The notes below the pieces were generated by a model, which was not told the origin of the DNA, did not search any database, and was given only the letters and a program-made list of their open reading frames with translations. DNA of 17,940 bases, from NCBI GenBank assembly GCA_016936695.1, contig JAFGXK010000315.1, positions 1 to 17,940 of the forward strand, read 5' to 3'. The DNA comes from Bacteroidales bacterium. GTDB taxonomy: Bacteria > Bacteroidota > Bacteroidia > Bacteroidales > VadinHA17. Positions 7,390 through 15,158 of this stretch are shown piece after piece (position 1 is the stretch's first letter; each line of letters starts with the position of its first letter). Made by a program: the position numbers and the translations under genes.

Positions 7390-7497
7390 TTGAGATCAGA
7401 AGGGAATCCCTAATGGGGATGACAAAAGAACAAAGACAGGAGTTATTGCTTTCATGACAAAAGAAAATGAGTCTGGACTTTCCGGGCTCATTTTTTT
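7390..7497 (+). ncRNA. Candidate small RNA between divergent promoter region and rluA-type gene
   Basis: This is an inferred transcript of about 108 bases. It is bounded by the -7 box at 7376-7383 and by an 11-pair hairpin with seven T residues at 7466-7497. Inside are a short hairpin ATCCC/GGGAT (7406-7420, loop TAATG) and two exact copies of ATGACAAAAGAA (7419-7430 and 7454-7465), 35 bases apart. The first copy lies in a 14-codon ORF (7413-7457, MGMTKEQRQELLLS), so a tiny mRNA is the alternative. The main doubt is that the hairpin may exist only to end the leftward pseudouridine synthase transcript. Confidence 0.35.
7464..7497. terminator. Bidirectional intrinsic terminator
   Basis: The arms AATGAG (7466-7471) and CTCATT (7487-7492) extend inward by T-G, C-G, T-G, G-C and G-C pairs around the loop ACTTT, giving 11 pairs including two G-U pairs. 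On the plus strand the stem runs into seven T residues (7491-7497). On the minus strand it lies directly after the stop of the pseudouridine synthase and runs into TTTTCTTTTG. It should therefore end the leftward panB operon and any rightward transcript from 7390. Confidence 0.75.
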
Positions 7498-8177
7498 CAT
7501 ACCTCCACATTCCTGAAAAGTTTCCAGACGTCTCCGGCAGGAAAAGGAGCAGTTATCGTAATTTTTTCTTTTTTAACAGGATGAATAAATTCAAGCCGTC
7601 TTGCAAGGAGACAGATGCTGCCATCTTCATTTGACCGAGGATAACCATACTTCAGGTCTCCTTTTATCGGGCATCCGATGCTTGCAAGCTGCGCCCTGAT
7701 CTGATGATGCCTTCCTGTGTGGAGTTCTACCTCAAGAAGAAAAAAACGTTCGGATCTTCCTGCAAGACGGTATGTAAGGCTTGCCTGCTTTGATCCTCTT
7801 ACTTCAGTATCATAAACATAAGTCTTATTCTGCTTCTCATTCTTTTTCAGATAATGAGTCAGGATATCCTCATCTTTCGGCGGCCTGTCATTTACAATCG
7901 CGAGGTAAGTTTTCCTGACTTCACGAGTGCGGAATACCTCATTCATGCGTTCAAGGGCCTTGGAGGTCCGGGCAAACAGCAGAACCCCGCTTGCAGGTCT
8001 GTCGAGCCTGTGAATCAGACCAAGGTAAACGGCTCCAGGTTTTTTGTACTTTTCAGCAATATATTTTTTAACGGCTGAATCGATTGCTTCATCTCCGGTA
8101 CGATCGCCCTGCGAAAGAACAGAGGGCTTTTTCAGGACAGCTATCAGATGATTGTCCTCAAATAATACTTCAACCAT
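7497..8177 (-). CDS. RluA-family RNA pseudouridine synthase
   Basis: Isomerises specific uridines in rRNA or tRNA to pseudouridine. The 226-residue protein is the short form that lacks the N-terminal S4 RNA-binding domain of RluC/RluD. The catalytic motif HRLDRPASGVLLFAR holds the nucleophile Asp59, and the second signature GRHHQIRAQLASIGCPIKGDLKYG lies near 154-177. The N-terminus (VEVLFEDNHLIAVLKKP) is the usual start of the fold. The target base cannot be told from sequence: RluA, TruC and RluC-like enzymes share these motifs. It starts 9 bases after the panB stop and so is probably second in that transcript. Its stop abuts a terminator hairpin. Confidence 0.9.
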   Translation of the reverse strand: MVEVLFEDNHLIAVLKKPSVLSQGDRTGDEAIDSAVKKYIAEKYKKPGAVYLGLIHRLDRPASGVLLFARTSKALERMNEVFRTREVRKTYLAIVNDRPPKDEDILTHYLKKNEKQNKTYVYDTEVRGSKQASLTYRLAGRSERFFLLEVELHTGRHHQIRAQLASIGCPIKGDLKYGYPRSNEDGSICLLARRLEFIHPVKKEKITITAPFPAGDVWKLFRNVEV

Positions 8178-8186
8178 TAACTGTAT

Positions 8187-9002
8187 TTAATATTGTTCCT
8201 TTTCGTTCGGAAAATCCTTTGAACGGACATCACTGATATATTGCCCCACGGCTTTCAGGATTTCATCATGCAGGTTGTGATATCTCCTCAGAAACCTGGG
8301 GGAGAATTCCTGGTTGATGCCCAGCATATCATGAATAACAAGAACCTGCCCGTCGGTTCCGGGTCCCGCCCCTATTCCTATCACAGGAATTTTCAGTGTA
8401 CCGGTGACTTCTTCAGCCAGTTTTGCCGGTATCTTTTCAAGCACAATGGCGAAACAACCCAGCTTCTCAAGTATCCTTGCGTCTTCGAGCAGGCGGCGGG
8501 CTTCATCTTCCTCCCTTGCCCTGACGACATAGGTCCCGAACTTGTGAATAGACTGAGGTGTAAGACCGAGATGCCCCATTACCGGAATACCTGCCGAGAG
8601 TATGCGCTCTATTGATTCAGCAACCTGCTGTCCGCCCTCGAGCTTAACAGCAGACGCTCCGGTCTCTTTCATAATTTTTATTGCTGACGCAAGTGCTTCC
8701 CTGGAATTACCCTGGTATGTTCCGAATGGAAGGTCAACAACAACAAGAGCCCTCCTCACGCCTCTTGACACTGATGCCGCGTGGTAAATCATGTTGTCGA
8801 GCGTGATAGGGAGTGTGGTGTCATAACCTGCCATCACGTTGGACGCAGAATCGCCAACCAGAATTACGTCTATTTCGGCTTCGTCGATAATCCTCGCCAT
8901 CGAAAAATCATAGGCGGTCAGCATCGCAATTTTGTCACCGTGGAGTTTCATTTCCTGAAGGACATGAGTCGTGACTTTCCTGACAATTTTGTTTACCGAC
9001 AT
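8187..9002 (-). CDS. panB: 3-methyl-2-oxobutanoate hydroxymethyltransferase (ketopantoate hydroxymethyltransferase)
   Basis: First committed step of pantothenate (and thus coenzyme A) synthesis: transfers a hydroxymethyl group from 5,10-methylenetetrahydrofolate to 2-oxoisovalerate. The 271-residue length is typical. The TIM-barrel motifs are intact: TAYDFSMA (29-36), metal ligands Asp51 (VGDSASNVMAGY), Asp90 (DLPFGTYQ) and Glu122 (KLEGG), then MGHLGLTPQS (142-151), the catalytic base Glu189 in VLEKIP, and IGIGAG (208-213). The start ATG at 9002 follows a TAGCTTTG box by 25 bases. Downstream, the pseudouridine synthase begins after 9 bases, so the two probably share a transcript although their functions are unrelated. 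panC and panD are not in the window. Confidence 0.96.
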   Translation of the reverse strand: MSVNKIVRKVTTHVLQEMKLHGDKIAMLTAYDFSMARIIDEAEIDVILVGDSASNVMAGYDTTLPITLDNMIYHAASVSRGVRRALVVVDLPFGTYQGNSREALASAIKIMKETGASAVKLEGGQQVAESIERILSAGIPVMGHLGLTPQSIHKFGTYVVRAREEDEARRLLEDARILEKLGCFAIVLEKIPAKLAEEVTGTLKIPVIGIGAGPGTDGQVLVIHDMLGINQEFSPRFLRRYHNLHDEILKAVGQYISDVRSKDFPNEKEQY

Positions 9003-9027
9003 TAGTATAAAGATTTGATTCCGGAGA

Positions 9028-9035
9028 CAAAGCTA
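9028..9035 (-). promoter_or_regulatory. -7 box for panB
   Basis: TAGCTTTG on the minus strand matches TAnnTTTG and lies 25 bases before the panB ATG, giving an expected leader of about 19 bases. No TTTG is present at the -33 distance, so only half of the promoter matches. Confidence 0.45.
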
Positions 9036-9238
9036 CGAATTTACGGCAGAGAATGGGAATGACACGGAAAATGTTTTTGTCATGTCATGCCTTTGCAAAC
9101 CATCATGCCTTTTTGTCACTTTAGTCAGACTGTTTAATCCCCGGAGTGCCATAATTTCATAAAATTCACCTGGGACGGCTATGGCATAATCATTGCAGTT
9201 CAAAGAGACAATAATTGAAATTTCTTAAAAATCATAAA
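9036..9238. promoter_or_regulatory. Upstream region of dnaK with duplicated motifs
   Basis: This gap has no convincing gene. TCATGCCTTT occurs at 9085-9094 and 9103-9112, 18 bases apart. TTTTTGTCA occurs at 9074-9082 and 9110-9118, so the two longer repeats are flanked by the other pair. Nearer the gene, TGCCATA (9147-9153) and TATGGCA (9180-9186) form an inverted repeat with a 26-base gap. I find no CIRCE element (TTAGCACTC/GAGTGCTAA), no clear sigma-32-type promoter and no good TAnnTTTG box. Heat control of dnaK would therefore have to act through another signal, possibly these repeats. Confidence 0.4.
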
Positions 9239-11149
9239 ATGGGAAAGATAATAGGAATCGACCTGGGAACCACAAACTCATGCGTCGCCGTAATGGAAGG
9301 GAATGAGCCTGTAGTGATCCCTAACAGCGAAGGCAAGAGAACTACGCCTTCAATAGTTGCATTTGTTGAGAATGGAGAACGCAAGGTGGGTGATCCGGCC
9401 AAGCGTCAGGCCATCACAAATGCCCAGAAGACAATTTATTCCATCAAACGCTTCATGGGGGAAACGTATGACAAGGTCAATACCGAGATCAAACGCGTTA
9501 CCTTCAATGTCGTCAAGGGTGACAATAACACGCCAAGGGTAAAAATCGACAACAGGTTGTATTCTCCTCAGGAAATCTCTGCCATGATCCTTCAGAAAAT
9601 GAAAAAAACTGCTGAAGACTATCTTGGACAGGAGGTAACCGACGCGGTTATAACCGTTCCGGCTTACTTCAGCGATTCGCAGCGCCAGGCCACAAAAGAA
9701 GCCGGAGAAATTGCAGGATTGAATGTAAAAAGGATCATTAATGAACCGACAGCCGCATCACTTGCCTACGGACTTGATAAAAAGTCGCAGGATCTCAAGA
9801 TCGCCGTTTTCGACCTTGGCGGAGGTACTTTCGATATTTCGATTCTGGAACTTGGAGATGGCGTTTTCGAAGTGAAATCGACCAACGGTGACACACATCT
9901 GGGAGGAGACGACTTCGACCAGAAAATAATTGACTGGCTTGCCGAGGAGTTCCTGAAAGAAGAGGGGGTTGACCTCAGAAAAGATCCTATGGCTCTCCAG
10001 AGACTTAAGGAAGCTTCAGAAAAAGCCAAGATAGAACTCTCAAGCACCACATCCACCGAGATAAACCTGCCATACATAATGCCGGTTGACGGAATTCCCA
10101 AGCACCTTGTCAAGACTTTAACCAGAGCACAATTCGAAAAGCTTTGCGACAGCCTCATCCAGGCATGTCTCGAGCCCTGCAAGAAAGCTCTGGCAGATTC
10201 GGGTCTCAAGAACTCGGAAATTGATGAGGTCCTCCTGGTGGGCGGATCGACAAGAATTCCTGCCATACAGCAGCTTGTAGAAAAGTTTTTCGGTAAAACA
10301 CCTTCAAAAGGAGTTAATCCCGATGAGGTTGTTGCAGTTGGTGCAGCTATCCAGGGCGGAGTTCTTACCGGAGAGGTAAAGGATATTCTTCTTCTCGACG
10401 TAACTCCCCTGTCGCTTGGAATCGAAACCATGGGCGGAGTAATGACAAAACTTATTGAATCAAATACCACCATACCAACCAAAAAAGCAGAGGTGTTCAC
10501 AACGGCTGCTGACAGCCAGCCTTCTGTAGAGATCCATGTTTTGCAGGGTGAAAGACCAATGGCAACAGGCAACAAGACTATCGGGCGTTTCCATCTCGAC
10601 GGAATTCCACCAGCCCCCAGGGGTGTGCCCCAGATTGAAGTCTCTTTCGACATTGATGCAAACGGTATACTACACGTAGCCGCCAAGGACAGGGGAACCG
10701 GAAAGGAACAAAGGATAAGGATAGAGGCATCCTCAGGACTGAGTGACGATGAAATAAAGAGAATGAGGGAAGAAGCCAGGGCAAATGCTGAGGCCGATAG
10801 CCTTGCAAAGGAAAAAGTTGACAAGATTAACAGTGCTGACAGCATGATTTTCTCAACGGAAAAACAACTGAGAGAATTCGGCGATAAGATCCCGGCCGAC
10901 AAGAAGGCAGGCATTGAAAGCGCACTTGCCAAACTTAAGGAAGCTCATAAATCGCAGGATGTCGATGCCATCGATAAGACTCTTGCCGAACTGAACTCGA
11001 TCTGGCAGTCAGCTTCTGAAGAGATGTATAAAACCGCTCAGAATACGGGGCAGGCTACTTCGCAACCAGGACCTGAACAACCCGGAAGCGGAAAAACACA
11101 GTCGGGAAATGATGAAGTAACAGACGTGGACTTCGAAGAAGTGAAGTAA
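9239..11149 (+). CDS. dnaK: Chaperone protein DnaK (Hsp70)
   Basis: ATP-driven chaperone that binds exposed hydrophobic segments of client proteins with the cochaperones DnaJ and GrpE. The ATG at 9239 is chosen because MGKIIGIDLGTTNSCVAVMEG is the canonical N-terminus; an in-frame TTG at 9215 would add eight unconserved residues. The 636-residue length is standard. Signatures seen: the phosphate loop IGIDLGTTNS at the start, IINEPTAASLAYGLD and VFDLGGGTFDISILE in the ATPase domain, VLLVGGSTRIPAIQQLVEKFFG, the interdomain linker DILLLDVTPLSLGIET, and the acidic C-terminal end EVTDVDFEEVK after a Gln/Pro/Ser-rich tail. Neither grpE nor dnaJ is adjacent, so it is a single-gene unit ended by a strong terminator. 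Confidence 0.98.
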   Translation: MGKIIGIDLGTTNSCVAVMEGNEPVVIPNSEGKRTTPSIVAFVENGERKVGDPAKRQAITNAQKTIYSIKRFMGETYDKVNTEIKRVTFNVVKGDNNTPRVKIDNRLYSPQEISAMILQKMKKTAEDYLGQEVTDAVITVPAYFSDSQRQATKEAGEIAGLNVKRIINEPTAASLAYGLDKKSQDLKIAVFDLGGGTFDISILELGDGVFEVKSTNGDTHLGGDDFDQKIIDWLAEEFLKEEGVDLRKDPMALQRLKEASEKAKIELSSTTSTEINLPYIMPVDGIPKHLVKTLTRAQFEKLCDSLIQACLEPCKKALADSGLKNSEIDEVLLVGGSTRIPAIQQLVEKFFGKTPSKGVNPDEVVAVGAAIQGGVLTGEVKDILLLDVTPLSLGIETMGGVMTKLIESNTTIPTKKAEVFTTAADSQPSVEIHVLQGERPMATGNKTIGRFHLDGIPPAPRGVPQIEVSFDIDANGILHVAAKDRGTGKEQRIRIEASSGLSDDEIKRMREEARANAEADSLAKEKVDKINSADSMIFSTEKQLREFGDKIPADKKAGIESALAKLKEAHKSQDVDAIDKTLAELNSIWQSASEEMYKTAQNTGQATSQPGPEQPGSGKTQSGNDEVTDVDFEEVK

Positions 11150-11173
11150 TACCTGGTTCATGATAAATTGCTT

Positions 11174-11203
11174 GAGGCTGAATTCTTTTCAGCCTCTTTT
11201 TTT
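11174..11203 (+). terminator. Intrinsic terminator of dnaK
   Basis: A perfect nine-pair stem GAGGCTGAA / TTCAGCCTC with a five-base loop (TTCTT) is followed by seven T residues (11197-11203). It starts 25 bases after the dnaK stop. The reverse strand lacks a T-run, so it acts only on dnaK transcription. Confidence 0.9.
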
Positions 11204-11204
11204 G

Positions 11205-11212
11205 TACTTTTG
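11205..11212 (+). promoter_or_regulatory. -7 box for the MORN-subtilase-xseAB operon
   Basis: TACTTTTG matches TAnnTTTG and begins right after the T-run of the dnaK terminator, 24 bases before the ATG at 11236. No TTTG exists at the -33 distance because the terminator hairpin occupies that region. Confidence 0.45.
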
Positions 11213-11235
11213 TCAGGGATATAGGATTACTTCTT

Positions 11236-12024
11236 ATGAAAGATAGCATTGCAGCAATTTATATAGTGTTACTATCTTTGTTTCCTTTCGCTGGTATACA
11301 GGGACAACAAATCAACAGAAGCGACCAGGATGGAAAGAAACAGGGGAGGTGGATAAAAAATTATCCGAACGGGAAAGTGATGTACGATGGCTTTTTCAAG
11401 AATGATAAACCGGATGGTGAGTTCAGGAGATATTATGAGGATGGAGCACTGAAATCGCTGCTGGTCTTCAGCAACAACGGAACGGAAGCAAAGGTTATAT
11501 TATACTACCCAAATGGTCTCACTGCTTCATCCGGAAAATACATCAACCAGTTAAAGGAGGGAAAATGGCTGTTTTACTCATTCACTGAAAAAGATCTGCT
11601 AATAAGTGAGGCAGAGTATAAGGAGAACAAGCTTAACGGTATCATGATCAATTATTACCCAAACGGCAAAACAGCTGAGAAGATCATATACAAGAATAAC
11701 CTGAAACATGGTGAATGCCTGAAATACTACCCTGCCGGAACCCTGACCCTGAGGACGAACTACGAAAACGGAAAAATAAACGGAAGGTTTGAAGCATTCT
11801 ATGAAAGCGGCAAACCTGAAATGACAGGTCAGTACAAGAACAACCTTAGAGAAGGACCATGGGTAATCTACAGGAATGACGGAAGCCAGAGATTCAGTAC
11901 CGTCTATATCGCGGGTATTCCCGATAACCGCAGCATCGACATTTATGAATCAGAATACATTGATTCACTTGAACAGATTAAAGTCAACATTGCCGATCCT
12001 GAAAAAACGGGTGAAATATGGTAA
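11236..12024 (+). CDS. Secreted MORN-variant repeat protein (YwqK-like)
   Basis: A 262-residue protein with an N-terminal signal peptide (hydrophobic AAIYIVLLSLFPFAGIQG, likely cut near residue 23). From about 34 to 227 it consists of roughly eight tandem repeats of about 23 residues with the pattern G-x-(W/F)-x-x-Y-(Y/P)-x-(N/D)-G-x; examples are GRWIKNYPNGKVMYDG, GIMINYYPNGKTAEK and GPWVIYRNDGSQ. Such repeats form an extended beta meander. In databases they are often labelled 'toxin-antitoxin system YwqK family antitoxin', but no toxin gene is present here and I would not assign that role. A periplasmic or outer-envelope structural or binding function is more likely. It is first in an operon: its last codons overlap the next gene start by 7 bases. 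Confidence 0.82.
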   Translation: MKDSIAAIYIVLLSLFPFAGIQGQQINRSDQDGKKQGRWIKNYPNGKVMYDGFFKNDKPDGEFRRYYEDGALKSLLVFSNNGTEAKVILYYPNGLTASSGKYINQLKEGKWLFYSFTEKDLLISEAEYKENKLNGIMINYYPNGKTAEKIIYKNNLKHGECLKYYPAGTLTLRTNYENGKINGRFEAFYESGKPEMTGQYKNNLREGPWVIYRNDGSQRFSTVYIAGIPDNRSIDIYESEYIDSLEQIKVNIADPEKTGEIW

Positions 12025-13688
12025 GGGGATTTATAGATTCTGCCAGACTGAAATTTGCAATTGCAGCTCTGACATATCTGATAATTATCCCTTGTCAACC
12101 AGGTAAATGTCAGGAAAAGACCTGGAATTACTTCTACAGAATCCATTTCGTCGACAAGGGAGACAATGATGTCTCCGGGTTTTCGCCTGAAGACCTTCTT
12201 TCAGATAGAGCAACAGAGCGAAGGAGAAAGGCAGGAATTGCCGTGCCTGATTACAGAGATCTTCCCGTATGGGAAACGTATACGGACCAGATCTCATCAA
12301 CAGGACTGACTCTCCACTGCACTTCAAAGTGGATGAACACGGCATTGTTTAAGTCATCGCTACCGGTCGAGCCCGGAATACTGGATCAATTTCCCTTTAT
12401 AAAAGAGGTGGAAATCGTCAGGAGTCCCGAAAACAAAGGATATTCAAAAGACAAGGACAAAATTGAGTATGCCTCCAACGACCTGCCACCATATGACAAT
12501 TCCCTGGCAATGATAAACGGGATCAGAGTGCTCAATTCCGGACTTACAGGCAAGGGTGTACTTATTGCTGTCATCGACGGAGGATTTTCCAATGCCGACC
12601 TTATTCCCTCACTCGACCATCTCCGAAACAGGAACGGGATAAAGGGAACCTATGACTTTGTAAACAGGAACGAATTCGTTTATGACTATAATGATCATGG
12701 CACTGCCGTTATGTCGGTTCTTGCAGGAAAGATTCCCGGAGCAATTGAAGGAAGTGCTCCCGGCGCCGATTACTGGCTGCTCCGAAGTGAAATTACCGAA
12801 TCTGAATATCCTGTGGAGGAGGATCTGTGGACAGCTGCAGCCGAGTTCGCCGACAGCATAGGAGCTGACATAATTTCATCATCCCTGGGATACTGCACAT
12901 TCGATGATCCCCTGATGGACTACCGGTTTTCAGACATGGACGGCGACAGGACCTTCGTCAGCCGGGCTGCAGATATTGCTGCATCCTTAGGAATCCTGGT
13001 TGTTAACAGTGCAGGCAACGAGAGAAACACACCATGGATTAGAATAATCGCTCCATCCGACGGGGATTCGGTACTGGCAGTTGGAGCGGTCAGCGGAGAC
13101 AGGATAATATCCTCCTTTTCCTCAGCAGGACCAAGTTACGACCGGCAGATTAAACCAGATATCGTTTCACAGGGAGTAACCGTTCCCGTACAGGTCAGTC
13201 CTGCAATGATATCAAGAGCCAGTGGAACTTCCTTCTCATGCCCGTTAATTAGCGGAATGTGCGCCTGCATAATGCAGGCTGTTCCGCAGGCAACCAACAT
13301 GGAGATTATTTCAGCTCTTCAATCGGCATCTGACAGATACCTTGCTCCGGATTCGTTATACGGATTCGGAATACCCGACATAGAAGAGACAATAGCAATT
13401 CTTCAGGATAAACACCTTTCGAAACCAGTTTCCGGAATAGTTGTTTTCCCGAATCCATTCAGGAATGAGCTGTTCATTACTTTTTCAGTCATGCCCGAAA
13501 AACTCACTGTTGAACTTTTCGACCAGAGCGGAAGGCTTATGATGAAAAGAGATTATTCAGACTTTATCAGCAGGAGCCTGATGCTTGACGACTTGCCAGT
13601 TCCGGGAAAAGGCGTTTATTTTGTAAGACTCATCACTCCGGACGAAATATACATTCATAAGATTATTAAGGTCGAGGATCCCAGATGA
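12018..13688 (+). CDS. Secreted S8 family (subtilisin-like) serine peptidase with type IX sorting domain
   Basis: A 556-residue exported protease. The N-terminus (1 to about 31) is a signal peptide, followed by a prodomain-like region of about 120 residues (YRIHFVDKGDN onward). The catalytic triad is complete: Asp187 in VLIAVIDGGFSN, His227 in NDHGTAVMSVLAG and Ser405 in SGTSFSCPLISGM; the oxyanion-hole Asn334 is in NSAGNERN. After the catalytic domain, residues 476-555 (VFPNPFRNELFITF ... GVYFVRLITPDEIYIHKIIKV) have the form of the type A C-terminal domain that directs proteins to the Por/type IX secretion system. Export across the outer membrane and attachment or release at the surface are thus expected. 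The substrate is unknown. It overlaps the MORN gene by 7 bases and xseA by 4 (ATGA), so it is translationally linked to both. Confidence 0.92.
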   Translation: MVRGFIDSARLKFAIAALTYLIIIPCQPGKCQEKTWNYFYRIHFVDKGDNDVSGFSPEDLLSDRATERRRKAGIAVPDYRDLPVWETYTDQISSTGLTLHCTSKWMNTALFKSSLPVEPGILDQFPFIKEVEIVRSPENKGYSKDKDKIEYASNDLPPYDNSLAMINGIRVLNSGLTGKGVLIAVIDGGFSNADLIPSLDHLRNRNGIKGTYDFVNRNEFVYDYNDHGTAVMSVLAGKIPGAIEGSAPGADYWLLRSEITESEYPVEEDLWTAAAEFADSIGADIISSSLGYCTFDDPLMDYRFSDMDGDRTFVSRAADIAASLGILVVNSAGNERNTPWIRIIAPSDGDSVLAVGAVSGDRIISSFSSAGPSYDRQIKPDIVSQGVTVPVQVSPAMISRASGTSFSCPLISGMCACIMQAVPQATNMEIISALQSASDRYLAPDSLYGFGIPDIEETIAILQDKHLSKPVSGIVVFPNPFRNELFITFSVMPEKLTVELFDQSGRLMMKRDYSDFISRSLMLDDLPVPGKGVYFVRLITPDEIYIHKIIKVEDPR

Positions 13689-15058
13689 ATGAAAAACTGT
13701 CACTTACTGAACTGCAGCTGGTAATTAAGGATTCCCTTTACCTGGCTCTGCCGGATATGTACTGGGTGATTGCAGAGATCTCGGAGATTAAGCAGAATTA
13801 CAACGGACACTGCTACCTGGAGCTGATTGAAAAGCACCCCGATGATATTAACATCAGGGCAAGAGTAAGGGCAGTGATCTGGAGCAGCAGGTACCGGTTC
13901 ATTAAAACATTTTTTGAGAATTCCGCCGGTGAGTCACTGAGAGAAGGCCTGAAGATCCTTATCAGGGTAAAGATCGAGTACCACGAAATTTATGGGCTCA
14001 GTCTCGTGATCAACGATATTGACCCGGCATTCACAATTGGTGATATGGCAATCAGGCGCCAGCAAATAATCAGAAGACTCGAAGAAGAGGGTGTCTTTAC
14101 AATGAACCGGGAGCTTGAAATCCCATTGGTACCGCAAAGAATAGCAGTGATCTCCTCCGGCACCGCGGCCGGATATGTTGATTTTATAAACCACCTGAAA
14201 TCGAACAGTTTCGGATACGTATTTTATACGGCACTCTTTGACACCCCGATGCAGGGAAAGGAAACTGAAGCCGGTGTGACTAAATCGCTTGAAAAGATCG
14301 CTTCACACCTCGATAAATTTGACATAGTGGTTATTATAAGAGGAGGAGGTTCACAGACTGATCTAAGCTGGTTCGACAGCTACTCCATTGCCTATTACAT
14401 AACACAATTTCCGATTCCGGTGATAACAGGCATAGGACATGATAAGGACCTGTCGGTGACAGATCTGGTGGCCAATATGCCATTAAAGACTCCCACAGCA
14501 GTGGCTGACTTTCTGATCGAACGCATGAATGAGGCAGCTAACCTCATCATGGAACTAAGCAGCCTGATTATCGATCAGGTAAAAATGATGCTTGATGAAA
14601 CAAAAAAAGGAATAGAAACAGCCATGCTAAGGCTTTCTCCGGTCACCAGAGTCATGATTTCCAATTTCCGGGAACTCCTCTCTTCAGTGGTAATCGATAT
14701 GTCCAGAACAGGTAATAACTTCATAGTCAAGGCAAATGCGATACCCGAAAACCAGAAGCACCGATTGACCTCCGGATCCGGTTCACTGATAATAAAAAAA
14801 ACAACAGCTTTAAACCATAAAAAAGAAATTTTTGCAACAATCAGCAGGAATAACATGGCTGGCATTCATAACCGGCTGACAGGATTTGAAAACTCACTTA
14901 AAATTCTTGATCCGGAAAACGTACTTAAAAGAGGATTTACAATAACTTCAATCAACGGGAAAATAATTAAAAAAGGAAAGTCGCTGGGGGAAGGCGATAT
15001 TATCGATACCAGATTCAGCGATGGAACAATTTCAAGCAAGGTGGTAAAGGAAGCTTAG
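13685..15058 (+). CDS. xseA: Exodeoxyribonuclease VII large subunit
   Basis: Catalytic subunit of exonuclease VII, which degrades single-stranded DNA from both ends in repair. An N-terminal OB-fold (about 5-113, LSLTELQLVIKDSLYLALPDMYWVIAEI region) binds DNA. The nuclease core carries IAVISSGTAAGYVDF (153-167), IIRGGGSQTDLSWFD (217-231), PVITGIGHDKDLSVTDLVA (245-263) and LKTPTAVADFL (267-277), the family signatures. A long helical region and a small C-terminal beta domain (LKRGFTITSINGKIIKKG) follow. Length is 457, at the long end for Bacteroidetes. The ATG overlaps the peptidase stop as ATGA. The small subunit gene xseB follows after 100 bases containing a tandem repeat. Confidence 0.95.
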   Translation: MNEKLSLTELQLVIKDSLYLALPDMYWVIAEISEIKQNYNGHCYLELIEKHPDDINIRARVRAVIWSSRYRFIKTFFENSAGESLREGLKILIRVKIEYHEIYGLSLVINDIDPAFTIGDMAIRRQQIIRRLEEEGVFTMNRELEIPLVPQRIAVISSGTAAGYVDFINHLKSNSFGYVFYTALFDTPMQGKETEAGVTKSLEKIASHLDKFDIVVIIRGGGSQTDLSWFDSYSIAYYITQFPIPVITGIGHDKDLSVTDLVANMPLKTPTAVADFLIERMNEAANLIMELSSLIIDQVKMMLDETKKGIETAMLRLSPVTRVMISNFRELLSSVVIDMSRTGNNFIVKANAIPENQKHRLTSGSGSLIIKKTTALNHKKEIFATISRNNMAGIHNRLTGFENSLKILDPENVLKRGFTITSINGKIIKKGKSLGEGDIIDTRFSDGTISSKVVKEA

Positions 15059-15063
15059 GAAGA

Positions 15064-15105
15064 AGACCGGAGACCGGAGACCGAAGACAGAAGACAGAAG
15101 ACAGA
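15064..15105 (+). repeat. Heptanucleotide tandem repeat, six units
   Basis: Six contiguous 7-base units lie in the gap between xseA and xseB: AGACCGG twice, AGACCGA once, then AGACAGA three times. The shift from one variant to the next is stepwise, as expected for a slippage-derived array. It begins 6 bases after the xseA stop and ends 53 bases before the xseB start. It is not in a gene. AGGAGG at 15121-15126 follows but is 32 bases before the xseB ATG, too far to act as its ribosome site. Confidence 0.9.
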
Positions 15106-15158
15106 TAAATGCTGAATTACAGGAGGTAAGAAGTAATAACATTCAAAATATTGTTGAG

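Noticed and set aside
7454..7516. A second short ORF (20 codons, from ATG 7454) coupled to the 14-codon ORF.
   Set aside because: It reads through the terminator hairpin and into the antisense of the pseudouridine synthase, so it is unlikely to be translated.
9215..9238. TTG at 9215 as the dnaK start.
   Set aside because: It adds eight unconserved residues ahead of the canonical MGKIIGIDLGTTNS start, which has its own ATG.
9766..10932. A 388-codon open frame antisense to dnaK.
   Set aside because: Long antisense frames opposite dnaK are a known effect of its codon use and have been misannotated as other enzymes. The peptide is Ser/Leu/Pro-rich with no domain, and the sense frame is unmistakable DnaK.
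11236..12024. Calling the MORN-repeat protein an antitoxin of a toxin-antitoxin pair.
   Set aside because: The label comes from YwqK-type database names. Here the protein has a signal peptide and no toxin-like partner gene; the neighbour is a secreted protease.
15121..15126. AGGAGG as the ribosome binding site of xseB.
   Set aside because: It is 32 bases before the ATG, no usable start lies at proper distance, and Bacteroidetes rarely rely on such sites.
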